Counted from the stretch's first letter, positions 26,010 to 35,693 are shown. The stretch is 64,000 bases of DNA from Paenibacillus harenae (GCF_030812415.1 NZ_JAUSST010000002.1:930001-994000), one strand, 5' to 3'. The notes: generated by a model from the sequence alone, not told the origin. Numbers and translations: made by a program.

Positions 26010-27062
26010 TTGTCGGACCGTCGCGCTGCGTTAGAAATGGCTTTGCGCCAAATCGAGAAACAATTTGGTAAAGGCTCAATCATGAAATTAGGTGAATCCA
26101 CACACATGCAAGTAGAGACCGTGCCTAGCGGTTCGCTTGCTCTAGATATTGCGCTTGGAATCGGGGGTTTGCCCCGCGGCCGTGTTATCGAAGTATATGG
26201 ACCGGAATCGTCCGGTAAGACGACAGTTGCTCTTCATGCCATTGCAGAAGTGCAACGCATTGGCGGACAAGCTGCTTTCATCGATGCGGAGCATGCGCTT
26301 GATCCGCTCTACGCCAGCAAGCTTGGCGTCAACATTGATGAGCTTCTGCTCTCGCAGCCTGACACTGGCGAGCAAGCACTAGAGATCGCTGAAGCGCTTG
26401 TACGCAGCGGCGCTGTTGACGTTATCGTTATTGACTCCGTTGCCGCACTCGTTCCGAAGGCGGAGATCGAAGGCGACATGGGCGATTCGCACGTCGGCCT
26501 ACAAGCCCGTCTGATGTCGCAAGCGCTGCGCAAGCTGTCCGGCGCGATTTCGAAGTCGAAGACGATTGCAATCTTTATTAACCAATTGCGCGAGAAGGTT
26601 GGCGTTATGTTCGGCAATCCGGAGACGACGCCAGGCGGACGCGCACTGAAGTTCTATTCCAGCGTACGTCTTGATGTACGCCGCGTCGAGACGCTTAAGC
26701 AAGGCAATGATATGGTCGGTAACCGTACGCGTATCAAGGTCGTGAAGAATAAGGTTGCGCCTCCGTTCAAGCAAGCGGAGATCGACATTATGTATGGGGA
26801 AGGCATTTCGAGGGAAGGTTCTTTGATCGATATCGGCGTGGAGATGGATATCGTTCAGAAGAGCGGCGCGTGGTTCTCATACGAGGGCGAGCGTCTTGGA
26901 CAAGGCCGCGAGAACGCGAAGCAATATCTGAAGGATCATAAAGACATTGCTGCTGTTATCGAGAAGAAGATTCGTGATGCGAGCAATCTATCGGCTACGG
27001 CGCAGCAAGCGAACTTTAACCAAGAGCCGCAAGAAGAAGAGGAATTCGAAGATTTGGAATAA
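26010..27062 (+). CDS. recA: Recombinase RecA
   Basis: RecA, 350 residues, is the ATP-dependent strand-exchange protein and co-protease for LexA. Walker A is GPESSGKTT (about residues 66-74), Walker [13 protein letters not shown], with loop L2 [18 protein letters not shown] and the acidic C-terminal tail [14 protein letters not shown] 26010 is chosen because AAGGATGTGAG precedes it and the resulting [12 protein letters not shown] start is the usual one; the ATG at 25992 lacks a ribosome site. An SOS box lies upstream, and recX follows after 104 bases. Confidence 0.97.
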   Translation: MSDRRAALEMALRQIEKQFGKGSIMKLGESTHMQVETVPSGSLALDIALGIGGLPRGRVIEVYGPESSGKTTVALHAIAEVQRIGGQAAFIDAEHALDPLYASKLGVNIDELLLSQPDTGEQALEIAEALVRSGAVDVIVIDSVAALVPKAEIEGDMGDSHVGLQARLMSQALRKLSGAISKSKTIAIFINQLREKVGVMFGNPETTPGGRALKFYSSVRLDVRRVETLKQGNDMVGNRTRIKVVKNKVAPPFKQAEIDIMYGEGISREGSLIDIGVEMDIVQKSGAWFSYEGERLGQGRENAKQYLKDHKDIAAVIEKKIRDASNLSATAQQANFNQEPQEEEEFEDLE

Positions 27063-27166
27063 TATTATATGCAGCATAACCTATAGCTAGTGTCGTTTCG
27101 CCGTCCCGCAGGGGGCGGCGAAGCTTCGTTTAAGCGACGTTATCGTGTCAGGAGGCAGACAGCACA

Positions 27167-27856
27167 GTGGATGGGGATCACACGGCAGACGGAGGCTGGA
27201 TCATCTTGTCGGTCAAGCAGGACAAGAAGGAGAGGCGGCGATACCATTTGTTCGGGGACTCGGAAGACCCGCTATTAAGCGTCCATGAGGATATACTCAT
27301 TAGGTTCAACCTTATGAAGGGGCGATTGCTTATGGAGTCGGAGCTGGACGAGATTAGAACCGAAGACGAGCGTTATCGCGCTTATGCATTAGCGGTCTAT
27401 TATCTTGGCGCGAAGCCAAGGACGAGGAAGCAGATCGAGCAGTATTTAAAAAGGAAGCAATTCGAAGAAATGAATATTGGCTACGCGCTTGACCGTTTAG
27501 AAAGCGAGCATATTGTGGATGATGAACAATATGCGCATCAATTCGCGGCTCAACGTCTGAAGAGCGGGCTCAAGGGCAGACATTGGATCAAGCAAGAGCT
27601 TCAGCAGCTAGGCATCTCGCAGGAGTTGGCCGGAGAAGCGCTTCGCACGCTGAACGAAGAAGCGGAGTTAGCGTCCGCAAATGCGGCTGCGGGCAAGAAA
27701 TGGCGTTCGCTTAAAGGCACGCCGAAGGAAAGAAAACAGAAGCTGATCGTCTTTTTGCTTCGGCGAGGCTTCCCAGGAGACATTGCTAGAGAAGCGGTAA
27801 AGTCAGTCGAAAGTGAAGAGGAAGAGGATGCTTTCGGCATGGACGAGGGGTTCTAA
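27167..27856 (+). CDS. recX: RecA regulator RecX
   Basis: RecX, 229 residues, binds and modulates RecA filaments. It has a charged N-terminal part followed by three-helix repeats: YRAYALAVYYLGAKPRTRKQIEQYLKRK, ALDRLESEHIVDDEQYAHQFAAQRL and WIKQELQQLGIS. The C-terminus is acidic. GTG 27167 lies 12 bases after AGGAGG, slightly long but the best available. Its position directly downstream of recA is the common arrangement. Confidence 0.92.
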   Translation: MDGDHTADGGWIILSVKQDKKERRRYHLFGDSEDPLLSVHEDILIRFNLMKGRLLMESELDEIRTEDERYRAYALAVYYLGAKPRTRKQIEQYLKRKQFEEMNIGYALDRLESEHIVDDEQYAHQFAAQRLKSGLKGRHWIKQELQQLGISQELAGEALRTLNEEAELASANAAAGKKWRSLKGTPKERKQKLIVFLLRRGFPGDIAREAVKSVESEEEEDAFGMDEGF

Positions 27857-27879
27857 AGGAAGCTGTAAGCCGTTTTCGC

Positions 27880-27909
27880 TTGACAATTGATTTTACGAAA
27901 CGATAAAAT
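27880..27909 (+). promoter_or_regulatory. Sigma-A promoter of rny
   Basis: A perfect TTGACA (27880-27885), 18 bases, TAAAAT (27904-27909). It implies a leader of about 150 bases before rny. Confidence 0.7.
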
Positions 27910-27931
27910 GAGGATGTATTCCTTCTATTTT

Positions 27932-28010
27932 GAATCAATTTTCCTTCCAAAAGTTGATTCGAAACGATTATTTTCGTCAAAATGGTAGATGAGAAACGGT
28001 TTGGAAACCG
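27932..28010 (+). promoter_or_regulatory. Inverted repeats in the rny leader
   Basis: GAATCAA (27932-27938) pairs with TTGATTC (27954-27960), and CGGTTTGGAAACCG forms a palindrome at 27997-28010. They could fold in the mRNA or bind a protein; no known motif is recognised. Confidence 0.4.
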
Positions 28011-28069
28011 ATTGAAAACCTAATATCATTCCAGGTGCAAGCTTGGTGTGCAACAAGGAGGTGAACAAG

Positions 28070-29611
28070 ATGCATTATGCAATTTGGATCTTGATCTGTC
28101 TACTTGTTGGCGTAATTTTCTTTGTGATTGGTTATTTTATTCGAAAGTCGATTGCAGAGGCTAAAATTTCGAGTGCCGAGCAAGCCGCAGTCCAAATCGT
28201 GGAGAACGCGAAGAAGGAAGCGGAGGCACAGAAAAAGGAAACCGTACTTGAGGCAAAAGACGAAGTCCATAAGCTCCGTTCTGAAGCCGAGAGAGACATT
28301 CGTGAACGACGCAACGAGGCTCAACGTCAAGAACGACGTTTGCTCCAAAAAGAGGAGTCGTTGGATAAAAAGTTAGAAGCGCTAGAACGCAAAGAAGAAT
28401 CTGTAGCCAACAAAGAGAAGCGGATCGAAGAAACGCAGGAGCAGATCGATTCCATCTATAAGCAGCAGCTCAGTGAATTGGAGCGTATATCCAGTCTGAC
28501 GATGGAAGATGCGAAATCGATTATTTTGTCAAATGTTGAACAGGAAGTACGGCATGAGACGGCACAAATGATTAAAGAGATCGAGCAGCAAGCGAAGGAA
28601 GAAGCGGACAAAAAAGCACGTGACATTATTTCGCTAGCTATTCAACGCTGTGCGGCGGACCATGTGGCGGAGACGACGGTATCTGTCGTAACGTTGCCTA
28701 ATGAAGAGATGAAAGGCCGCATTATCGGGCGCGAAGGCCGCAATATCCGTGCTTTGGAAACATTGACCGGTATCGATCTCATCATCGACGATACACCGGA
28801 AGCGGTCATTTTGTCTGGATTTGACCCGATTAGACGCGAAATTGCTCGTACATCTTTGGAGAAGCTTGTGGCTGACGGACGTATCCATCCTGCCCGCATT
28901 GAAGAAATGGTCGAGAAATCCCGCAAGGAAGTGGATGAGCGTATCCGTGAATACGGGGAGCAAGCTACTTTCGAGGTTGGGGTGCATGGCTTGCATCCGG
29001 ATCTAATCAAGATTCTGGGCCGATTGAAATATCGGACGAGCTATGGACAGAACGTGTTGAAGCACTCCATGGAGGTTGCTTACCTGACAGGTTTGATGGC
29101 AGCGGAGCTGGGCGAGGATATTACGCTCGCGAAGCGCGCAGGCTTGCTGCATGACATCGGGAAAGCGCTTGACCATGAGGTGGAAGGCTCGCATGTCGAG
29201 ATCGGCGTAGAGCTCGCTAAGAAGTACAAGGAGCATCCTGTTGTCATTAACAGTATTGCTTCCCACCACGGCGATTGCGAGGCGACTTCCGTTATCGCAA
29301 TGCTCGTAGGAGCAGCTGATGCCTTGTCGGCTGCGCGTCCTGGAGCACGTCGTGAGACGCTTGAGACGTACATCAAGCGACTGGAGAAGCTTGAAGATAT
29401 CTCTGAGTCGTTCGAAGGCGTTGAGAAGTCGTACGCGATTCAAGCTGGTCGTGAAGTGCGCGTTATGGTACAGCCAGAGAAGATCGACGATACGGAAGCG
29501 TTCCGACTCGCACGCGACATTACGAAAAAAATCGAGAGCGAACTCGATTATCCGGGGCATATTAAAGTCACCGTTATTCGTGAGACAAGAGCGGTTGAAT
29601 ACGCGAAATAA
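28070..29611 (+). CDS. rny: Ribonuclease Y
   Basis: RNase Y, 513 residues, is the membrane-bound endoribonuclease that starts mRNA decay. It has one N-terminal transmembrane helix (residues about 4-24), a long charged coiled coil (about 30-190), a KH domain with [15 protein letters not shown] (about 215-275) and an HD domain with [12 protein letters not shown] and SHHGD. ATG 28070 follows AAGGAGGTG. It is followed by ymdB, the same order as in B. subtilis. Together with pnp, RNase J and ricA most of the RNA-decay set is in this window. Confidence 0.96.
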   Translation: MHYAIWILICLLVGVIFFVIGYFIRKSIAEAKISSAEQAAVQIVENAKKEAEAQKKETVLEAKDEVHKLRSEAERDIRERRNEAQRQERRLLQKEESLDKKLEALERKEESVANKEKRIEETQEQIDSIYKQQLSELERISSLTMEDAKSIILSNVEQEVRHETAQMIKEIEQQAKEEADKKARDIISLAIQRCAADHVAETTVSVVTLPNEEMKGRIIGREGRNIRALETLTGIDLIIDDTPEAVILSGFDPIRREIARTSLEKLVADGRIHPARIEEMVEKSRKEVDERIREYGEQATFEVGVHGLHPDLIKILGRLKYRTSYGQNVLKHSMEVAYLTGLMAAELGEDITLAKRAGLLHDIGKALDHEVEGSHVEIGVELAKKYKEHPVVINSIASHHGDCEATSVIAMLVGAADALSAARPGARRETLETYIKRLEKLEDISESFEGVEKSYAIQAGREVRVMVQPEKIDDTEAFRLARDITKKIESELDYPGHIKVTVIRETRAVEYAK

Positions 29612-29636
29612 TCAACGAACCAGATATGCAAGACGG

Positions 29637-29663
29637 AAAAGTGGCTGCTCGTCAGCCACTTTT
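29637..29663 (+). terminator. Terminator between rny and ymdB
   Basis: AAAAGTGGCTG and CAGCCACTTTT form an 11-bp symmetrical stem with a five-base loop; it could act in both directions. Confidence 0.75.
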
Positions 29664-29703
29664 CTGCATGATTGCGTACAAATAGAAGGAAGTGGAATTT
29701 AAA

Positions 29704-30504
29704 TTGAGTACGAATGTATTATTCATAGGCGATATAGTTGGCAATGTAGGAAGAAGCGCGCTTAAGCGGGTATTACCCGCTCTGAAAAGCAAATATAATC
29801 CGCATATTATTATTGTGAATGGTGAAAATGCAGCCGCCGGTCGCGGGATTACGGCAAACATAGCGAAGGAATTTTTCGAATGGGGCGTCCATGGCATTAC
29901 GATGGGCAACCATACGTGGGATAATAAAGATTTGTTCGAATGGATCGACGATGAGCCAAGGCTCGTGCGTCCAGCCAACTTTCATGAGAGTGCGCCAGGG
30001 CAAGGTATGGCGTTCATCAAGGCTAACGGCAAGCAGCTTGCCATCATTAATCTTCAAGGAAGAACGTTTCTGCCGCCGATTGATTGTCCGTTCAACAAAG
30101 CGGATGAGCTAGTTGAGCAGGCAGGGCAGAAGACGAACAACATACTTGTTGATTTTCACGCGGAAGCAACGTCCGAGAAAATCGCTATGGGCTGGCATTT
30201 GGATGGCAGAGCCTCTATCGTCGTTGGAACGCATACGCATGTCCAAACGAATGACGATACGATACTGCCGGGCGGTACGGCTTACTTAACCGATGTAGGC
30301 ATGGTTGGTCCGAAAGAAGGCGTGCTTGGCATGGAGCGGAACGCGGTGCTGCATAAGTTCATTACGCAAATGCCTGTCCGATTCGTTGTTGACGAGGGCA
30401 AGTGGCATCTGCATGCCGTATCCGTCCAGCTTGACGATACAACCGGCAAAGCGACCAGAATGCAAAAAATTCGACTCACCGAGGACGAATGGCTGCTCAT
30501 GTAA
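29704..30504 (+). CDS. ymdB: YmdB-type metallophosphoesterase
   Basis: This 266-residue calcineurin-like phosphoesterase belongs to the TIGR00282/YmdB family; the B. subtilis protein hydrolyses 2',3'-cyclic nucleotides and influences biofilm choice. Metal motifs are GDIVGNVGRSAL at the start, NGENAAAGRG, GNHTWDNKD, DFHAEATSEK and VGTHTHVQT. TTG 29704 is used because AGAAGGAAGTGG precedes it; GTG 29692 lies in that box. It sits between rny and spoVS as in B. subtilis. Confidence 0.92.
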   Translation: MSTNVLFIGDIVGNVGRSALKRVLPALKSKYNPHIIIVNGENAAAGRGITANIAKEFFEWGVHGITMGNHTWDNKDLFEWIDDEPRLVRPANFHESAPGQGMAFIKANGKQLAIINLQGRTFLPPIDCPFNKADELVEQAGQKTNNILVDFHAEATSEKIAMGWHLDGRASIVVGTHTHVQTNDDTILPGGTAYLTDVGMVGPKEGVLGMERNAVLHKFITQMPVRFVVDEGKWHLHAVSVQLDDTTGKATRMQKIRLTEDEWLLM

Positions 30505-30564
30505 TGTTCTGAATCTCTGAAAAGAGCGACAATTCAGAATTGCTTGTAAAGTGCGACGAATAAA

Positions 30565-30591
30565 GCAGGAATTTTTTAACCTCCCTCGAAT
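30565..30591 (+). promoter_or_regulatory. Sigma-H promoter of spoVS
   Basis: GCAGGAATT (30565-30573) and GAAT (30588-30591) with 14 bases between AGGAATT and GAAT match the sigma-H consensus (RnAGGAwWW, then RnnGAAT) very well. The B. subtilis spoVS gene is sigma-H dependent. Confidence 0.7.
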
Positions 30592-30640
30592 ACTATTTAA
30601 AAGTGGAATCCATCCAACATTCCCAGGGGAGGTACTTTTC

Positions 30641-30901
30641 ATGGATGTATTAAAAGTTTCAGCAAAGTCCAATCCAAATTCCGTTGCAGGCGCATTGGCT
30701 GGCGTTCTAAGAGAGCGTGGCGGCGCTGAATTGCAGGCTATCGGTGCAGGAGCGCTCAATCAAGCAATCAAGGCGGTAGCCATCGCACGCGGGTTCGTCG
30801 CTCCCAGCGGGGTGGATCTCATCTGCATACCGGCCTTTACAGACATCGTCATCGACGGCGAGGATCGAACGGCGATCAAGCTGATCGTGGAGCCGCGATA
30901 A
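30641..30901 (+). CDS. spoVS: Stage V sporulation protein S
   Basis: SpoVS, 86 residues, is a small Alba-like protein needed for coat assembly and late sporulation in B. subtilis. The sequence MDVLKVSAKSNPNSVAGALAG, RGGAELQAIGAGALNQAIKA and the C-terminal DRTAIKLIVEPR is typical and almost invariant in the family. ATG 30641 follows AGGGGAGG; an upstream frame extension overlaps the promoter and is not used. It is monocistronic: sigma-H promoter before it, terminator after it. Confidence 0.97.
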   Translation: MDVLKVSAKSNPNSVAGALAGVLRERGGAELQAIGAGALNQAIKAVAIARGFVAPSGVDLICIPAFTDIVIDGEDRTAIKLIVEPR

Positions 30902-30956
30902 CAACAAAGCGGTAAAGAGGCGGCGGAATGTCTGGATGAACTTTTAAAATCGTTCG

Positions 30957-30984
30957 CCTGTTTACGACGTAGACAGGTTTTTTT
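30957..30984 (+). terminator. Rho-independent terminator after spoVS
   Basis: CCTGTTTAC and GTAGACAGG pair as a stem with one mismatch, followed by seven T. Confidence 0.82.
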
Positions 30985-31123
30985 GAATTCTAAGGAGATA
31001 TTAGAGACTTCACTACAACCACTTAGAATGCCCCGCGTAACGACGATTGCGTAGCGCCGCCTTCAAGGACGGCGTTTGCCGTCTACGCTTATTTGCATAC
31101 TATTCCGATGTGTGAGGTGTTTC

Positions 31124-32059
31124 ATGAAAGTAGTTGATTTTCACTGCGATGTACTCTGCAAGCTGCTGGAAGACGAGCAGTTGACGTTCCGCGGCAACAA
31201 GTCCGGAGCGCTCGACGTCACGTATGAGAGGCTCCAGGCAGCAGATACGGTGCTTCAAACGTTTGCGATATACATACCGAGAGCATTAAACGGAAGACTG
31301 GAGCCGATACTGGAAAGCATTGATCGATTCCATGAGCATGTGCTCGCATGCGAAAATATGTTGTGGGTACGATCCGCTCGCGATTTAGAGACATGCCTTG
31401 CAACGGGCAAGATCGGGGCTTTGCTCTCGCTTGAAGGCGTAGACGGCCTGCAAGGCAAAATGTCGATGCTGCGCACGATGCATAAGCTTGGCGTTCGCGC
31501 GGCGGGGATGACCTGGAATAACGCCAATTGGGCGGCGGATGGCGTTATGGAGCCGCGAGGAGGCGGCTTGACGGGACTTGGCCGGGAATTCGTGGATGAA
31601 TGCGATAAATGGGGAATCCTATTGGATGCATCGCATTTGTCGGAACAAGCGTTTTGGGATACGGCGGAGCGTACGGCGAGGCCGATTATCGCCTCGCATT
31701 CGAATGCGAAGCGGATATGCAACCACCCGCGCAACTTGTCCGACGAGCAGATTAAGCGGATTATCGAGAAAGACGGTATGATCGGCATTACGTTCGTTCC
31801 GTATTTCGTAGCGCAAGCGGAACGAGTGACGGTCGATGACGTCGTTCGGCATATTGAGCATATGTGCGAGCTTGGCGCCGAGCGTTCGATTATGCTTGGC
31901 TCGGACTTCGACGGAATCGACGTTTATGTAGAGGGACTGGCCCATCCGGGAGAGCTCGTCCATCTGAAGGACGCGTTATTGCAGCATTACACGGAGCAGC
32001 AGACGGAGCGGTTTTTCAGCGGCAATGCGATCGATTTTTTGTTGAAGCATCTTCCGTAA
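31124..32059 (+). CDS. Membrane dipeptidase (M19) family protein
   Basis: This zinc-dependent M19 (renal dipeptidase-like) peptidase has 311 residues. The zinc motif DFHCDVL is at residues 4-10, with LSLEGVDGL, LDASHLSEQAFWD and IIASHSNAKRICNHPRNL, and near the end GSDFDGID. No signal peptide is seen, so it should be cytoplasmic. ATG 31124 follows GTGAGGTG. It follows spoVS and precedes korAB, a neighbourhood recalled from other Bacillales. Substrates are probably dipeptides; specificity cannot be told. Confidence 0.9.
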   Translation: MKVVDFHCDVLCKLLEDEQLTFRGNKSGALDVTYERLQAADTVLQTFAIYIPRALNGRLEPILESIDRFHEHVLACENMLWVRSARDLETCLATGKIGALLSLEGVDGLQGKMSMLRTMHKLGVRAAGMTWNNANWAADGVMEPRGGGLTGLGREFVDECDKWGILLDASHLSEQAFWDTAERTARPIIASHSNAKRICNHPRNLSDEQIKRIIEKDGMIGITFVPYFVAQAERVTVDDVVRHIEHMCELGAERSIMLGSDFDGIDVYVEGLAHPGELVHLKDALLQHYTEQQTERFFSGNAIDFLLKHLP

Positions 32060-32151
32060 CATTAAATTAACATACCATCTCGTTGTGATATGAATTTCAT
32101 CTAAACAAACTATCGTTTCCATTAAGCGGTTACATCTTGCAATTATGCATT

Positions 32152-32180
32152 TTGACCTATAAAATTGTTGTGACTGTTAT
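32152..32180 (+). promoter_or_regulatory. Sigma-A type promoter of korAB
   Basis: TTGACC (32152-32157), 17 bases, TGTTAT (32175-32180). It is followed by about 160 bases of leader containing no clear gene or known riboswitch. Confidence 0.55.
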
Positions 32181-32350
32181 AAGATGATACACATTTATGG
32201 TCGGAGAATGTTCATATACGATTTATTTTTTATGGAATGACGGACTTAACAGGTACGATGTCGTCTGAGGGCCGGCGACAATCGTTTATGCTTGCCGATC
32301 AGGACAAATGCAACTTTTACTGATATGGCTACAAAGAGGAGATGGGCATT

Positions 32351-34108
32351 TTGATTAGTCAATTGTCTTGGAAGATCGGGGGCCAACAAGGGGAAGGCGT
32401 AGAAAGCACAGACCGGATTTTTTCCACCGCGCTCAACCGACTAGGTTATTATTTATACGGTTATCGTCATTTTTCATCAAGGATTAAGGGCGGACATACT
32501 AACAATAAAATTCGAATCAGCACGAAACCGATCCGCGCGATTTCGGATGACTTGGACATATTGGTCGCATTCGACCAAGAGAGCATCGATTTGAACGCAG
32601 TTGAGCTTCGTCCGGGCGGAGTCGTCGTAGCGGATGCAAAATTCAATCCGACGATTCCGGAAGGCATCGACGCTAGGCTGTTCGCCGTTCCTATTACGGC
32701 AATGGCGGAGGAACTCGGCACGTCCTTAATGAAGAACATGGTCGCCTCCGGCGCTTCATGGGCTCTCCTTGGCTTGCCGCTTGAAGTATTCAATAAGGCG
32801 GTTGAAGAAGAGTTCGGGCGCAAAGGCGCGGCAATCGTGGAAAAAAATATTGAAGCGGTTAAGCGCGGCGCCGAGTTCGTCCTTGCGGAAGCGGGAGGAC
32901 CGCTGGATGCGTTCAAACTGGACGAAGCAGACGGCAAGCAGAAGCTGTTCATGATCGGCAACGAAGCGATAGGCCTCGGCTCGATTGCCGCAGGCTGCCG
33001 CCTCATGTCGGCGTATCCGATTACGCCGGCCTCGGAAATTATGGAGTATTTAATTAAGAAGCTGCCGAAATTCGGCGGCACGGTCGTGCAGACGGAGGAT
33101 GAGATTGCCGCGGTCACGATGGCGATCGGCGCTAACTATGCCGGCGTACGTACGATGACGGCATCCGCAGGCCCGGGCCTTGCTCTTATGATGGAAGCGA
33201 TCGGCCTTGCAGGTATGACCGAAACACCGCTTGTTATCGTGAATACGCAGCGCGGAGGCCCTTCTACCGGCTTGCCGACAAAGCAAGAGCAATCGGACTT
33301 GAACGCCATGGTATACGGCACGCACGGTGAAATTCCGAAGGTTGTCATTGCTCCGGCATCGATCGAAGACTGCTTCTACGATACGATTGAAGCATTCAAC
33401 GTCGCGGAACAATATCAAGTGCCGGTTATCTTAATGACGGATCTCCAACTGTCTTTAGGCAAGCAATCGTGCGAACAGCTTGATTATAGCAAGATCGAGA
33501 TCAAGCGCGGCAAGCTCGTTGACAACGTTCCTGCACTTGAAGGCCCGGAGTTATTCAAGCGCTATGAATTTACCGAAGACGGTGTCTCGCCCCGCGTTCT
33601 GCCAGGCGAGAAGGGCGGATTGCACCACGTCACAGGCGTTGAGCATGATGAAGTAGGCCGTCCGTCCGAGAGTGCGATTAACCGTCACAAGATGATGGAT
33701 AAACGTCTGAACAAGCTAAACAATCTGTACATTCGTGATGCCCTGCGCGTAAACGCACCGCATCAGTCGCCTGACTTGCTCATTATCGGCATGGGTTCGA
33801 CTGGCGGTACGATTGACGAAGCAAGAAGCTCGCTTGCGCAAGAAGGCGTAACGTCGAATCATATCACGATTCGCCAAATCCACCCGTTCCCTACGGAATT
33901 GCTGCTGCCGCATCTGCAAAGCGCAAAAAAAGTTGTCGTTATCGAGAACAACGCGACGGGTCAGCTTGCATCGCAAATTAAAATGAACGCCGGCTTCGCA
34001 GAGAAAATCGAAAGCCTGCTCAAATATGACGGTAATCCATTCCTGCCTGCACTGATTTATAAAGCCTGTAAGGAGCTGATCGAAGATGGCAACATTCAAA
34101 GAGTTTAG
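32351..34108 (+). CDS. korA: 2-oxoacid:ferredoxin oxidoreductase, alpha (gamma-alpha fused) subunit
   Basis: This 585-residue subunit belongs to a CoA-acylating 2-oxoacid:acceptor oxidoreductase, probably 2-oxoglutarate or pyruvate type. The N-terminal gamma domain (residues 1-185) begins SWKIGGQQGEGVES, and the alpha pyrimidine-binding domain starts at about 200 with GNEAIGLGSIAAGCRLMSAYPITPASEIME. The C-terminal domain (about 460-585) is also present. TTG 32351 is taken as start because AGAGGAG is nine bases before it, while ATG 32342 is too close. The 3' end overlaps korB by 23 bases. Confidence 0.92.
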   Translation: MISQLSWKIGGQQGEGVESTDRIFSTALNRLGYYLYGYRHFSSRIKGGHTNNKIRISTKPIRAISDDLDILVAFDQESIDLNAVELRPGGVVVADAKFNPTIPEGIDARLFAVPITAMAEELGTSLMKNMVASGASWALLGLPLEVFNKAVEEEFGRKGAAIVEKNIEAVKRGAEFVLAEAGGPLDAFKLDEADGKQKLFMIGNEAIGLGSIAAGCRLMSAYPITPASEIMEYLIKKLPKFGGTVVQTEDEIAAVTMAIGANYAGVRTMTASAGPGLALMMEAIGLAGMTETPLVIVNTQRGGPSTGLPTKQEQSDLNAMVYGTHGEIPKVVIAPASIEDCFYDTIEAFNVAEQYQVPVILMTDLQLSLGKQSCEQLDYSKIEIKRGKLVDNVPALEGPELFKRYEFTEDGVSPRVLPGEKGGLHHVTGVEHDEVGRPSESAINRHKMMDKRLNKLNNLYIRDALRVNAPHQSPDLLIIGMGSTGGTIDEARSSLAQEGVTSNHITIRQIHPFPTELLLPHLQSAKKVVVIENNATGQLASQIKMNAGFAEKIESLLKYDGNPFLPALIYKACKELIEDGNIQRV

Positions 34109-34952
34109 AAATAATGTCAAACCCAACTGGTGCCCAGGCTGCGGCGACTTCTCGATCCAAGCTGCCATTCAGCGCGCTGCAGCCAACGTCGGATTGGAAC
34201 CGGAGGGACTGGCTGTTATATCCGGTATCGGTTGCTCGGGCCGTATCTCAGGTTACATTAACGCTTACGGCTTCCATGGCATTCATGGTCGCGTCCTTCC
34301 GATTGCGCAAGGCGTAAAGCTTGCCAACCGCGAGTTGACCGTAATCGCCTCAGGCGGCGACGGCGACGGCTTTGCAATAGGTATGGGCCATACCGTTCAT
34401 GCGATACGCCGAAACTTGAACGTGACGTATATCGTTATGGATAACCAAATATACGGTTTGACCAAAGGACAGACTTCGCCGCGAAGCGCGGAAGGGTTCA
34501 AAACAAAATCGACGCCGGAAGGCTCAATCGAAACGACGCTATCGCCGCTGGAGATTGCTTTGGCTGCTGGCGCTACGTTCGTCGCCCAATCGTTCTCGAG
34601 CGATCTGAAGCAGTTGACGAGCTTGATCGAGCAAGGGATTAAGCATGAGGGCTTCTCGCTCATTAACGTATTCAGCCCTTGTGTTACGTTTAACAAAATC
34701 AACACGTACGACTGGTTCAAGGAAAATATCGTAAATCTGGAGCAATTCCCGGATTACGATCCGACGAACCGCGTCGTTGCGATGAACAAAATCATGGAGA
34801 CGAACGGCATGCTTACAGGCCTGATCTACCAGAATACGACGCGCAAGTCGTACGAGGATTTGATTACGGGCTTCAAGCCGGAAGCGCTCGCGAAACAAGA
34901 TCATATGATTACGCCGGACGAATTCCAGAAGCTTGTAGCTGAATTTAAATAA
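34086..34952 (+). CDS. korB: 2-oxoacid:ferredoxin oxidoreductase, beta subunit
   Basis: This 288-residue thiamine-pyrophosphate subunit is the partner of KorA. It carries the N-terminal NWCPGCGDF cysteine motif (residues 13-21), GIGCSGRISGY and the TPP/Mg signature GDGDGFAIGMGH with VMDNQIYGLTKGQTSP. AAGGAG precedes the ATG inside the end of korA, giving coupled translation. A strong terminator follows. Electrons would go to ferredoxin; which 2-oxoacid is used is not evident. Confidence 0.94.
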   Translation: MATFKEFRNNVKPNWCPGCGDFSIQAAIQRAAANVGLEPEGLAVISGIGCSGRISGYINAYGFHGIHGRVLPIAQGVKLANRELTVIASGGDGDGFAIGMGHTVHAIRRNLNVTYIVMDNQIYGLTKGQTSPRSAEGFKTKSTPEGSIETTLSPLEIALAAGATFVAQSFSSDLKQLTSLIEQGIKHEGFSLINVFSPCVTFNKINTYDWFKENIVNLEQFPDYDPTNRVVAMNKIMETNGMLTGLIYQNTTRKSYEDLITGFKPEALAKQDHMITPDEFQKLVAEFK

Positions 34953-34965
34953 GTGGTATGATGGG

Positions 34966-34996
34966 CATACGGTCCGCGGGCCGTATGTTTTTTTTT
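34966..34996 (+). terminator. Rho-independent terminator after korB
   Basis: CATACGG and CCGTATG form the stem around a CCGCGG-containing loop, followed by nine T. Confidence 0.92.
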
Positions 34997-35046
34997 GTAT
35001 GCGGCAAGGAAGCAAGAACATCACTAAGAACTGGGAGCGTGACGAT

Positions 35047-35622
35047 ATGATACATAAACAAGTGCCAATCGGCGTATCTGCCAGACATATCCACCTATCT
35101 GAGGAGCATGTCGAGGCACTGTTCGGGGCTGGTTATACATTGACGGAGATGAAGCCGCTATCGCAGCCGGGGCAATATGCGGCGAATGAGACGGTTGCGG
35201 TGATCGGGCCGAAAGGAGAATTCGCGAAGGTGCGTATACTGGGGCCGGTTAGGAAGCGGACGCAGCTTGAGGTGTCGCGCACGGACGCATTCGCCTTAGG
35301 CGTAAAGCCCCCTCTTCGCGAGTCTGGCAATATTGCCGGATCTGCGGGCATCAAGCTTCAGGGGCCTGCTGGCGAGGTTGCGATCGAAGAGGGAGTAATC
35401 GTAGCTGCTAGGCATATTCACTTCAATACGAGCGATGCCGAGCGCTGGAATATCGAGGATAAGCAGCGCTTGCGAGTTCGTGTCGGCGGCGATCGAGGCG
35501 TCGTATTCGAGAATGTCGTTGCACGGGTATCGGACGAGTTCGCACTCGATATGCATATCGATACGGATGAAGCAAACGCTGCGGGCATTGCAAACGGCGA
35601 TACCGGCGAGATTATCGACTAA
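35047..35622 (+). CDS. pduL: PduL-like phosphate acyltransferase
   Basis: This is a PduL-type phosphotransacylase of 191 residues converting acyl-CoA and phosphate to acyl phosphate and CoA. Two zinc-type histidine motifs are clear: SARHIHLSEEHVE at residues 10-22 and AARHIHFNTSDAE near 122, with the long PLSQPGQYAANETV loop and RTQLEVSRTDAFALG. No microcompartment-targeting N-terminal helix and no microcompartment shell genes are nearby. ATG 35047 follows GGGAGCGTG. It stands directly after korAB, whose acyl-CoA product could be its substrate. Acetate versus propionate specificity is unknown. Confidence 0.9.
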   Translation: MIHKQVPIGVSARHIHLSEEHVEALFGAGYTLTEMKPLSQPGQYAANETVAVIGPKGEFAKVRILGPVRKRTQLEVSRTDAFALGVKPPLRESGNIAGSAGIKLQGPAGEVAIEEGVIVAARHIHFNTSDAERWNIEDKQRLRVRVGGDRGVVFENVVARVSDEFALDMHIDTDEANAAGIANGDTGEIID

Positions 35623-35644
35623 ATGTTCTTGGACAGAAGACAAG

Positions 35645-35683
35645 GAAGCTGCTTCCGCATACGCGGAGAGCAGCTTCTTCTTT
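35645..35683. terminator. Bidirectional terminator between pduL and the MFS gene
   Basis: A 14-base arm (35645-35658) pairs with 35663-35677 around ATAC, with one bulge. It is flanked by GAAA/TTCTTT stretches and serves convergent genes. Confidence 0.75.
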
Positions 35684-35693
35684 CCCTCAAATA

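Noticed and set aside
32060..32340. Riboswitch before korAB
   Set aside because: The leader shows no conserved riboswitch core that I recognise.
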